A stretch of 64,000 bases of DNA from assembly GCA_936450465.1 (NCBI GenBank), contig OW388296.1, forward strand, positions 18,146,526 through 18,210,525, read 5' to 3'. The notes beneath the pieces were generated by a model. That model saw only the letters and a list, made by a program, of their open reading frames with translations. It ran no database searches and was not told the DNA's origin. This DNA comes from Gibbula magus (taxonomy: Eukaryota; Mollusca; Gastropoda; Trochida; Trochidae). Shown here one piece after another: positions 14,687 through 27,442 of this stretch. The number at the start of each line of letters is the position of its first letter. Position 1 is the first letter of the stretch. A program made the translations under genes and the position numbers.

Positions 14687-16530
14687 TCTATTATGTACAT
14701 GATCTGGTATGTACAGGATCTGGTATGTACATGATCTGGTATGTACATGATCTGGTATGTACAGGATCTGGTATGTACAGGATCTGGTATGTACAGGATG
14801 TGATATGTACATGATCTGGTATGTACATGATCTGGTATGTACATGATTCGGTATGTACAGGATGTGATATGTACAGGATCTGGTATGTACATGATTCGGT
14901 ATGTACAGGATCTGGTATGTACAGGATCTGATATGTACATGATCTGGTATGTACAGGATCCGGTATGTACAGGATCTGGTATGTACAGGATCTATTATGT
15001 ACATGATTCGGTATGTACAGGATATGGTATGTACATGATCTGGTATGTACATGATCTGGTATGTACATTATCTGGTATGTACATGATTCGGTATGTAGAT
15101 GATCCGGTATGTACAGGATCTGGTATGTACATGATCTGGTATGTACATGATCTGGTATGTACATGATCTGGTATGTACATGATCTGGTATGTACATGATT
15201 CGGTATGTACAGGATCTGGTATGTACAGGATCTGGTATGTACATGATCTGGTATGTACAGAATCTGGTATGTACAGGATCTGGTATGTACAGGATCTGGT
15301 ATGTACATGATTCGGTATGTACAGGATCTGGTATGTACATGATCCGGTATGTACAGGATCTGGTATGTACAGGATCTGGTATGTACATGATTCGGTATGT
15401 ACAGGATCTGGTATGTACATGATCTGGTATGTACAGAATCTGGTATGTACAGGATCTGGTATGTACAGGATCTCGTATGTACATGATTCGGTATGTACAG
15501 GATCTGGTATGTACATGATCCGGTATGTACAGGATCTGGTATGTACAGGATCTGGTATGTACAGGATCTGGTATGTACATGATTCGGTAACTACAGGATC
15601 TGGTATGTACATGATCTGGTATGTACAGGATCTGGTATGTACATGATCTGGTATGTACATGATCTGGTATGTACAGGATCTGGTATGTACAGGATCTGGT
15701 ATGTACAGGATGTGATATGTACATGATCTGGTATGTACATGATCTGGTATGTACATGATTCGGTATGTACAGGATCTGATATGTACAGGATCTGGTATGT
15801 ACATGATTCGGTATGTACAGGATCTGGTATGTACAGGATCTGATATGTACATGATCTGGTATGTACAGGATCCGGTATGTACAGGATCTGGTATGTACAG
15901 GATCTATTATGTACATGATTCGGTATGTACAGGATATGGTATGTACATGATCTGGTATGTACATGATCTGGTATGTACATTATCTGGTATGTACAGGATC
16001 TGGTATGTACAGGATGTGATATGTACATGATCTGGTATGTACATGATCTGGTATGTACATGATTCGGTATGTACAGGATCTGATATGTACAGGATCTGGT
16101 ATGTACATGATTCGGTATGTACAGGATCTGGTATGTACAGGATCTGATATGTACATGATCTGGTATGTACAGGATCCGGTATGTACAGGATCTGGTATGT
16201 ACAGGATCTATTATGTACATGATTCGGTATGTACAGGATATGGTATGTACATGATCTGGTATGTACATGATCTGGTATGTACATTATCTGGTATGTACAT
16301 GATTCGGTATGTACATGATCCGGTATGTACAGGATCTGGTATGTACATGATCTGGTATGTACATGATCTGGTATGTACATGATTCGGTATGTACAGGATC
16401 TGGAATGTACATGATTCGGTATGTACAGGATCTGGTATGTACAGGATCTGGTATGTACATGATCTGGTATGTACAGAATCTGGTATGTACAGGATCTGGT
16501 ATGTACAGGATCTGGTATGTACATGATTCG
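14687..16530 (+). repeat. 304-bp higher-order repeat within the 16-bp array
   Basis: The rare marker TCTATTATG occurs at 14687, 14991, 15903 and 16207. The spacings are 304, 912 and 304, all multiples of 16 (19, 57 and 19 units). The neighbouring variant order, including GATGTGATATG and CATTATC, repeats with it. This shows block amplification of about 19 units. Confidence 0.75.
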
Positions 16531-19200
16531 GTATGTACAGGATCTGGTATGTACATGATCCGGTATGTACAGGATCTGGTATGTACAGGATCTGGTATGT
16601 ACATGATTCGGTATGTACAGGATCTGGTATGTACATGATCTGGTATGTACAGAATCTGGTATGTACAGGATCTGGTATGTACAGGATCTCGTATGTACAT
16701 GATTCGGTATGTACAGGATCTGGTATGTACATGATCCGGTATGTACAGGATCTGGTATGTACAGGATCTGGTATGTACAGGATCTGGTATGTACATGATT
16801 CGGTATGTACAGGATCTGGTATGTACATGATCTGGTATGTACAGGATCTGGTATGTACATGATCTGGTATGTACAGGATCTGGTATGTAAATGATCTGGT
16901 ATGTACAGAATCTGTTATGTACATAATCTGGTATGTACATGATCTGGTATGTACAGGATCTGGTATGTACATGATCTGGTATGTACAGAATCTGGTATGT
17001 ACAGGATCTGGTATGTACAGGATGTGATATGTACAGGATCCGGTATGTACAGGATCTGGTATGTACAGGATCTGGTATGTACATGATTCGGTATGTACAG
17101 GATCTGGTATGTACAGGATCTGGTATGTACATGATCCGGTATGTACAGGATCTGGTATGTACAGGATCTGGTATGTACAGGATCTGGTTTGTACAGGATT
17201 TGATATGTACATGATCTGGTATGTACAGGATCTGGTATGTACAGGATCTGGTATGTACATAATCTGGTATGTACATAATCTGGTATGTACATGATCTGGT
17301 ATGTAGATGATCTGGTATGTACATGATCTGGTATGTACATGATCTGTTATGTACAGGATCTGGTATGTACAGAATCTGGTATGTACATGATCCGGTATGT
17401 ACAGGATCTGGTATGTACAGGATCTGGTATGTACAGGATCCGGTATGTACAGAATCTGGTATGTACAGGATCCGGTATGTACAGGATCTGGTATGTACAT
17501 GATCCGGTATGTACAGGATCTGGTATGTACATGATCCGGTATGTACAGGATCTGGTATGTACAGGATCTGGTATGTACAGGATCTGGTATGTACAGGATC
17601 TGGTATGTACAGGATATGGTATGTACAGGATCTGGTATGTACAGGATCTGGTATGTACAGAATCTGGTATGTACATGATCCGGTATGTACAGGATCTGGT
17701 ATGTACATGATCTGGTATGTACATAATCTGGTATGTACATGATCCGGTATGTACAGAATCTTGTATGTACAGGATCTGGTATGTACAGGATCTGGTATGT
17801 ACATGATCCGCTATGTACATGATCTGGTATGTACATAATCTGGTATGTACATGATCCGGTATGTACAGGATCTGGTATGTACATGATCTGGTATGTACAT
17901 AATCTGGTATGTACATGATCCGGTATGTACAGAATCTGGTATGTACAGGATCCGGTATGTACAGGATCCGGTATGTACAGAATCTGGTATGTACATGATC
18001 CGGTATGTACAGGATCTGGTATGTACATGATCCGGTATGTATATAATCTGGTATGTACATGATCTGGTATGTACATAATCTGGTATGTACATGATCCGGT
18101 ATGTACAGAATCTGGTATGTACAGGATCCGGTATGTACAGGATCCGGTATGTACAGAATCTGGTATGTACATGATCCGGTATGTACAGGATCTGGTATGT
18201 ACATGATCCGGTATGTAAATAATCTGGTATGTACATGATCCGGTATGTACAGAATCTGGTATGTACATGATCTGGTATGTACAGAATCTGGTATGTACAG
18301 AATCTGGTATGTACAGGATCTGGTATGTACAGGATCTGGTATGTACAGAATCTGGAATGTACATGATCCGGTATGTACAGGATCTGGTATGTACATGATC
18401 CGGTATGTACAGGATCTGGTATGTACATGATCCGGTATGTACAGGATCTGTTATGGTTGGTATGTACAGGATCTGGTATGTACAGAATCTGGTATGTACA
18501 GAATCTGGTATGTACTGAATCTGGTATGTACAGGATCTGGTATGTACAGAATCTGGTATGTACATGATCCGGTATGTACAGGATCTGGAATGTACATGAT
18601 CTGGAATGTACATGATCTGGTATGTTCATGATCTGGTATGTACATGATCTGGTATGTACAGAATCTGGTATGTACAGGATCTGGTATGTACAGGATGTGA
18701 TATGTACAGGATCCGGTATGTACAGGATCTGGTATGTACAGGATCTGGTATGTACATGATTCGGTATGTACAGGATCTGGTATGTACAGGATCTGGTATG
18801 TACATGATCCGGTATGTACATAATCTTGTATGTACAGGATCTGGTATGTACAGGATCTGGTATGTACATGATTCGGTATGTACAGGATCTGGTATGTACA
18901 TGATCCGGTATGTACAGGATCTGGTATGTACAGGATCTGGTATGTACAGGATCTGGTATGTACAGATTCTGGTATGTACCGGATCTGGTATGTACAGGAT
19001 GTGGTATGTACATGATTCGGTATGTACAGAATCTGGTATGTACAGGATCTGGTATGTACAGAATCTGGTATGTACATGATCTGGTATGTACAGAATCTGG
19101 TATGTACATGATCTGGTATGTACATGATTCGGTATGTACAGGATCTGGTATGTACAGGATGTGATATGTACATGATCTGGTATGTACAGGATCTGGTATG

Positions 19201-20610
19201 TACATGATCTGGTATGTACAGGATCTGGTATGTACATGATCTGGTATGTACAGGATCTGGTATGTACAGGATCTGGTATGTACAGGATCTGGAATGTACA
19301 GGATCTGGTATGTACATGATCCGGTATGTACAGGATCTGGTATCTACAGGATCTGGTATGTACATGATTCGGTATGTACAGGATCTGGTTTGTACATGAT
19401 CTGGTATGTACAGGATCTGGTATGTACATGATCTGGTATGTACAGGATCTGGTATGTACATGATCTGGTATGTACAGGATCTGGTATGTACAGGATCTGG
19501 TTTGTACATGATCTGGTATGTACAGGATCTGGTATGTACAGGATCTGGTATGTACAGGATCTGGTTTGTACAGGATTTGATATGTACATGATCTGGTATG
19601 TACAGGATCTGGTATGTACAGGATCTGGTATGTACATAATCTGGTATGTACAGAATCTGGTATGTACATGATCTGGTATGTAGATGATCTGGTATGTACA
19701 TGATCTGGTATGTACATGATCTGTTATGTACAGGATCTGGTATGTACAGAATCTGGTATGTACATGATCCGGTATGTACAGGATCTGGTATGTACAGGAT
19801 CTGGTATGTACAGGATCCGGTATGTACAGAATCTGGTATGTACAGGATCCGGTATGTACAGGATCTGGTATGTACATGATCCGGTATGTACAGGATCTGG
19901 TATGTACATGATCCGGTATGTACAGGATCTGGTATGTACATGATCTGGTATGTACAGGATCTGGTATGTACAGGATCTGGTATGTACAGGATCTGGAATG
20001 TACAGGATCTGGTATGTACATGATCCGGTATGTACAGGATCTGGTATCTACAGGATCTGGTATGTACATGATTCGGTATGTACAGGATCTGGTTTGTACA
20101 TGATCTGGTATGTACAGGATCTGGTATGTACATGATCTGGTATGTACAGGATCTGGTATGTACATGATCTGGTATGTACAGGATCTGGTATGTACAGGAT
20201 CTGGTTTGTACATGATCTGGTATGTACAGGATCTGGTATGTACAGGATCTGGTATGTACAGGATCTGGTTTGTACAGGATTTGATATGTACATGATCTGG
20301 TATGTACAGGATCTGGTATGTACAGGATCTGGTATGTACATAATCTGGTATGTACAGAATCTGGTATGTACATGATCTGGTATGTAGATGATCTGGTATG
20401 TACATGATCTGGTATGTACATGATCTGTTATGTACAGGATCTGGTATGTACAGAATCTGGTATGTACATGATCCGGTATGTACAGGATCTGGTATGTACA
20501 GGATCTGGTATGTACAGGATCCGGTATGTACAGAATCTGGTATGTACAGGATCCGGTATGTACAGGATCTGGTATGTACATGATCCGGTATGTACAGGAT
20601 CTGGTATGTA
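19201..20610 (+). repeat. 704-bp higher-order repeat (44 units), two copies
   Basis: Rare markers recur exactly 704 bases apart: TATCTACAGG at 19341 and 20045, TAGATGATC at 19681 and 20385, and GATTTGATATG at about 19570 and 20280. The unit order between them matches, so this is a recent segmental duplication of 44 units. Related pieces lie near 17187-17350 and 21153. Confidence 0.8.
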
Positions 20611-20879
20611 CATGATCCGTTATGTACAGGATCTGGTATGTACAGGATCTGGTATGTACAGGATCTGGTATGTACAGGATCTGGTATGTACAGGATATGG
20701 TATGTACAGGATCTGGTATGTACAGGATCTGGTATGTACAGAATCTGGTATGTACATGATCCGGTATGTACAGGATCTGGTATGTACATGATCTGGTATG
20801 TACATAATCTGGTATGTACATGATCCGGTATGTACAGAATCTTGTATGTACAGGATCTGGTATGTACAGGATCTGGTAT

Positions 20880-23750
20880 GTACATGATCCGCTATGTACA
20901 TGATCTGGTATGTACATAATCTGGTATGTACATGATCCGGTATGTACAGGATCTGGTATGTACATGATCTGGTATGTACATAATCTGGTATGTACATGAT
21001 CCGGTATGTACAGAATCTGGTATGTACAGGATCCGGTATGTACAGGATCCGGTATGTACAGAATCTGGTATGTACATGATCCGGTATGTACAGGATCTGG
21101 TATGTACAGGATCTGGTATGTACAGGATCTGGTTTGTACATGATCTGGTATGTAGATGATCTGGTATGTACAGGATCTGGTATGTACAGGATCTGTTATG
21201 TACAGGATCTGGTATGTACAGAATCTGGTATGTACATGATCCGGTATGTACAGGATCTGGTATGTACAGGATCTGGTATGTACAGGATCCGGTATGTACA
21301 GAATCTGGTATGTACAGGATCCGGTATGTACAGGATCTGGTATGTACATGATCCGGTATGTACAGGATCTGGTATGTACATGATCCGGTATGTACAGGAT
21401 CTGGTATGTACAGGATCTGGTATGTACAGGATCTGGTATGTACAGGATCTGGTATGTACAGGATATGGTATGTACAGGATCTGGTATGTACAGGATCTGG
21501 TATGTACAGAATCTGGTATGTACATGATCCGGTATGTACAGGATCTGGTATGTACATGATCTGGTATGTACATAATCTGGTATGTACATGATCCGGTATG
21601 TACAGAATCTTGTATGTACAGGATCTGGTATGTACAGGATCTGGTATGTACATGATCCGCTATGTACATGATCTGGTATGTACATAATCTGGTATGTACA
21701 TGATCCGGTATGTACAGGATCTGGTATGTACATGATCTGGTATGTACATAATCTGGTATGTACATGATCCGGTATGTACAGAATCTGGTATGTACAGGAT
21801 CCGGTATGTACAGGATCCGGTATGTACAGAATCTGGTATGTACATGATCCGGTATGTACAGGATCTGGTATGTACATGATCCGGTATGTATATAATCTGG
21901 TATGTACATGATCCGGTATGTACAGAATCTGGTATGTACATGATCTGGTATGTACAGAATCTGGTATGTACAGAATCTGGTATGTACAGGATCTGGTATG
22001 TACAGGATCTGGTATGTACAGAATCTGGTATGTACATGATCCGGTATGTACAGGATCTGGTATGTACATGATCCGGTATGTACAGGATCTGGTATGTACA
22101 TGATCCGGTATGTACAGGATCTGTTATGGTTGGTATGTACAGGATCTGGTATGTACAGAATCTGGTATGTACAGAATCTGGTATGTACAGAATCTGGTAT
22201 GTACAGGATCTGGTATGTACAGAATCTGGTATGTACATGATCCGGTATGTACAGGATCTGGAATGTACATGATCTGGAATGTACATGATCTGGTATGTTC
22301 ATGATCTGGTATGTACATGATCCGGTATGTACAGGATCTGGTATGTACATGATCCGGTATGTACAGAATCTGGTATGTACAGGATCCGGTATGTACAGGA
22401 TCCGGTATGTACAGAATCTGGTATGTACATGATCCGGTATGTACAGGATCTGGAATGTACATGATCCGGTATGTATATAATCTGGTATGTACAGGATCCG
22501 GTATGTACAGGATCTGGTATGTAAATGATCCGGTATGTACAGAATCTGGTATGTACATGATCCGGTATGTACAGGATCTGGTATGTACAGGATCTGGTAT
22601 GTACAGGATCTGGTTTGTACAGAATCTGGTATGCACAGAATCTGGTATGTACAGAATCTGGTATGTACATGATCCGGTATGTACAGGATCTGGTTTGTAC
22701 ATGATCTGGTATGTACAGGATCTGGTATGTACATGATCTGGTATGTACAGGATCTGGTATGTACATGATCTGGTATGTACATGATCTGGTATGTACAGGA
22801 TCTGGTATGTACAGGATCTGGTGTGTACAGGATCTGGTTTGTACATGATCTGGTATGTACAGGATCTGGTATGTACAGGATCTGGTATGTACAGGATCTG
22901 GTTTGTACAGGATTTGATATGTACATGATCTGGTATGTACAGGATCTGGTATGTACAGGATCTGGTATGTACAGGATCTGGTATGTACAGAATCTGGTAT
23001 GTACATGATCCGGTATGTACAGGATCTGGAATGTACATGATCTGGAATGTACATGATCTGGTATGTACATGATCTGGTATGTACATGATCCGGTATGTAC
23101 AGGATCTGGTATGTACATGATCCGGTATGTACAGAATCTGGTATGTACAGGATCCGGTATGTACAGGATCCGGTATGTACAGAATCTGGTATGTACATGA
23201 TCCGGTATGTACAGGATCTGGTATGTACATGATCCGGTATGTATATAATCTGGTATGTACAGGATCCGGTATGTACAGGATCTGGTATGTAAATGATCCG
23301 GTATGTACAGAATCTGGTATGTACATGATCCGGTATGTACAGGATCTGGTATGTACAGGATCTGGTATGTACAGGATCTGGTTTGTACAGAATCTGGTAT
23401 GTACAGAATCTGGTATGTACAGAATCTGGTATGTACATGATCCGGTATGTACAGGATCTGGTTTGTACATGATCTGGTATGTACAGGATCTGGTATGTAC
23501 ATGATCTGGTATGTACAGGATCTGGTATGTACATGATCTGGTATGTACAGGATCTGGTATGTACAGGATCTGGTTTGTACATGATCTGGTATGTACAGGA
23601 TCTGGTATGTACAGGATCTGGTATGTACAGGATCTGGTTTGTACAGGATTTGATATGTACATGATCTGGTATGTACAGGATCTGGTATGTACAGGATCTG
23701 GTATGTACATAATCTGTTATGTACAGAATCTGGTATGTACATGATCTGGT
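20880..23750 (+). repeat. 768-bp higher-order repeats (48 units)
   Basis: CCGCTATG occurs near 20888 and 21657 (also near 17810). ATGTATATAA at 22471 and 23239 is exactly 768 apart, as is GTAAATGATC at 22521 and 23289. A GATTTGATATG pair at 22911 and 23647 is 736 apart, two units short, showing gain or loss of whole units. Confidence 0.75.
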
Positions 23751-26087
23751 ATGTACATGATCTGGTATGTACTTAATCTGGTATGTACATGATCTGGTAT
23801 GTACAGGATCTGGTATGTACAGAATCTGGTATGTACATGATCCGGTATGTACAGATTCTGGTATGTACAGGATCTGGTATGTACAGGATCCGGTATGTAC
23901 AGAATCTGGTATGTACAGGATCCGGTATGTACAGGATCTGGTATGTACATGATCCGGTATGTACAGGATCTGGTATGTACATGATCCGGTATGTACAGGA
24001 TCTGGTATGTACAGGATCTGGTATGTACAGGATATGGTATGTACAGGATCTGGTATGTACAGGATCTGGTATGTACAGGATCTGGTATGTACAGGATCTG
24101 GTATGTACAGAATCTGGTATGTACATGATCCGGTATGTACAGGATCTGGTATGTACATGATCTGGTATGTACATAATCTGGTATGTACATGATCCGGTAT
24201 GTACAGAATCTTGTATGTACAGGATCTGGTATGTACAGGATCTGGTATGTACATGATCCGGTATGTACAGAATCTGGTATGTACATGATCCGGTATGTAC
24301 ATGATCTGGTATGTACATAATCTTGTATGTACATGATCCGGTATGTACAGGATCTGGTATGTACATGATCTGGTATGTACATAATCTGGTATTTACATGA
24401 TCCGGTATGTACAGAATCTGGTATGTACAGGATCCGGTATGTACAGGATCCGGTATGTACAGAATCTGGTATGTACATGATCCGGTATGTACAGGATCTG
24501 GTATGTACATGATCCGGTATGTATATAATCTGGTATGTACATGATCCGGTATGTACAGAATCTGGTATGTACATGATCTGGTATGTACAGAATCTGGTAT
24601 GTACAGAATCTGGTATGTACAGAATCTGGTATGTACAGGATCTGGTATGTACAGAATCTGGTATGTACATGATCCGGTATGTACAGGATCTGGAATGTAC
24701 ATGATCTGGTATGTACATGATCTGGTATGTACATGATCCGGTATGTACAGGATCTGGTATGTACATGATCCGGTATGTACAGGATCTGTTATGGTTGGTA
24801 TGTACAGGATCTGGTATGTACAGAATCTGGTATGTACAGAATCTGGTATGTACAGAATCTGGTATGTACAGGATCTGGTATGTACAGAATCTGGTATGTA
24901 CATGATCCGGTATGTACAGGATCTGGAATGTACATGATCTGGAATGTACATGATCTGGTATGTACATGATCTGGTATGTACATGATCCGGTATGTACAGG
25001 ATCTGGTATGTACATGATCCGGTATGTACAGAATCTGGTATGTACATGATCCGGTATGTACAGGATCCGGTATGTACAGAATCTGGTATGTACATGATCC
25101 GGTATGTACAGGATCTGGTATGTACATGATCCGGTATGTACATGATCTGGTATGTACAGGATCTGGTATGTACATGATCCGGTATGTACAGGATCTGGTA
25201 TGTACAGGATCTGGTATGTACAGGATATGGTATGTACAGGATCTGGTATGTACAGGATATGGTATGTACAGGATCTGGTATGTACAGGATCTGGTATGTA
25301 CAGAATCTGGTATGTACATGATCCGGTATGTACAGGATCTGGTATGTACATGATCCGGTATGTATATAATCTGGTATGTACATGATCCGGTATGTACAGA
25401 ATCTGGTATGTACATGATCTGGTATGTACAGAATCTGGTATGTACAGAATCTGGTATGTACAGAATCTGGTATGTACATGATCTGGTATGTACATGATCT
25501 GGTATGTACAGGATCCGGTATGTACAGGATCTGGTATGTACATGATCTGGTATGTACAGGATCTGGTATGTACATGATCTGGTATGTACATAATATGGTA
25601 TGTACATGATCCGGTATGTACATGATCTGGTATGTACATAATCTGGTATGTACATGATCCGGTATGTACAGAATCTGGTATGTACATAATCTGGTATGTA
25701 CATGATCCTTTATGTACATGATCTGGTATGTACAGGATCTGGTATGTACAGGATCTGTTATGTACAGTATCTGGTATGAACAGGATCTGGTATGTATAGG
25801 ATCTGGTGTGTACATGATCTGGTATGTACAGGATCTTGTATGTACAGGATCTGGTATGTACATAATCTGGTATGTACAGGATCTTGTATGTACAGGATCT
25901 GGTATGTATAGGATCTGGTGTGTACATGATCTGGTATGTACAGGATCTTGTATGTACAGGATCTGGTATGTACATAATCTGGTATGTACAGGATCTGGTA
26001 TGTACATAATCTGGTATGTACAGAATCTGGTATGTACAGGATCTGGTATGTACAGGATCTGGTATGTACAGGATCCGGTATGTACAG

Positions 26088-27097
26088 TTGGTCAAGTGTC
26101 ACATATTTAATAGCTGTATACACTCTTTCCAATCTTTAAATAACATGCCGTGCTCAGTGATATACATGCAGTTATAATGTACTACACTACTGGGCAAAAC
26201 TAAACATTTTCCCGAAGTTGCCGAATAACGTCGTTTTGAATGTATTAAAGCATACATGAGCGATTTATTAGGACGTACACATAATTTCATTCATCAGTGT
26301 ATGATTTAATGTTTATGTTCATTTAAACTGACAGGGACTGCCCAACTCGTTTATCTCCAAATGGCCTCTTGCCTTGATAACAAAAGAAGACTCCAATATG
26401 TCAATTGTCCACCTCTCCCCCACAGAAAAAGTTTAAGTTACTTAATGGCGCACTTTTCAGAAATGTTAACACATAATGTTTAAATTTTTTTAGTTATTTT
26501 TAATCACTCTTTGATTAAAATATCTGGCATATCCACAATATTAATTTTGCAACAGAAAAGCAACAAACTACCCTTTATAAACACAACTAAAATATACAAA
26601 ACTAACTCAAAGTACACTCTGTAATGAGATATGCCATTGATACATTGTATTATTTCAGCTACAAACCAAGGACTTTATAAGATAAAACGATCATTTATTT
26701 AATATTTCGCAATAAATTCGAACCAACAGAAAAAAAAACACTTTGCAAAGAGCTAGCAGCGACCTAGTGATACAGTTCGCTACCAGCCACGGCGACCTTC
26801 GGTTTTATTCAATTCCTTCTCGTCTCGAGTTAATTTCCAAGATGACTTCAGTCCGGGCCGTGATAAAGCAATCATGTTTGATCGTTCCTCGTCCTTACAC
26901 CATGTCTCTGCGCTCGACTTCAAGACGAAAATCGATATATCGACCCGGGCCTCGATCAAACCTCAGTTCCCCACCAACCTAGTTTTTACTCCTACGCGAA
27001 CACCAGAATCGATAGAAAACTTATGACAAAAGTGAGAGATAACGAGAGAGAGTCTAGATTACTCAGCTCTAGGCATATTTAGGGCTCCATATTGTAA

Positions 27098-27100
<3 letters not shown>
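26088..27100. other. Spacer after the 16-bp array, no gene recognised
   Basis: AT-rich spacer. The 79-codon frame at 26743-26982 has no recognisable domain. No RNA gene or mobile element seen. Confidence 0.55.
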
Positions 27101-27196
<96 letters not shown>

Positions 27197-27386
27197 GAGA
27201 GAGAGAGAGAGAGAAACAGAGAGAGACAGACAGAGACAGACAGAGACAGACAGAGAAACAGACAGAGAGAAAAACAGAGACAGAGAGAGAAACAGAGACA
27301 GAGAGACAGAGAGACAATGTCTTACATAAACAGAGACAGAAACAGAGACAGAGAGACAGACAGAGAGACAGAGAGAGAGGGAGAGA
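27101..27386. repeat. (GA)n tract grading into ACAGAGA-type repeats
   Basis: Pure GA from 27101 to about 27191, then imperfect GAGAGACAGACAGAGA-like sequence to about 27386. The Leu/Ser-rich open frame on the opposite strand is only the translated repeat. Confidence 0.95.
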
Positions 27387-27442
27387 GAGCAGTGCGAAGC
27401 TTAGACTGGGTTCCCAATCCTGCTCTGTATGCTCCAATCCCT
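27387..27442 (+). repeat. Conserved 3' flank of a GA tract, copy 2
   Basis: Begins GAGCAGTGCGAAGCTTAGAC and matches 5136-5191 at about 49 of 56 bases. Again it directly follows a GA-rich tract. Confidence 0.75.

Larger units (their letters stand above)
13839..26087 (+). repeat. 12.2-kb array of a 16-bp unit (minisatellite/satellite)
   Basis: About 765 head-to-tail units of consensus GGTATGTACAGGATCT. The GGTATGTACA half is nearly invariant. Variation falls on a few bases of the other half: CAGGATCT, CATGATCT, CAGAATCT, CATAATCT, CATGATCC, CATGATTC. Both halves carry short palindromes (TGTACA and GATC). Because 16 is not a multiple of 3, one strand reads as a single 16-residue cycle in all three frames. 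Neither strand's consensus has a stop, which yields minus-strand open frames of up to 848 codons. There is no start context, splice signal or codon bias expected of a gene. Units group into higher-order repeats of 304, 704 and 768 bp, and one block is inverted (14043-14200). Confidence 0.97.

Noticed and set aside
21196..23742. 848-codon minus-strand frame (and those of 800, 792, 744 codons)
   Set aside because: The 16-bp unit has no stop in any minus-strand frame, so openness is automatic; overlapping frames are equally open.
13839..26087. CRISPR-like array
   Set aside because: Contiguous repeats with no spacers, in a eukaryotic genome.
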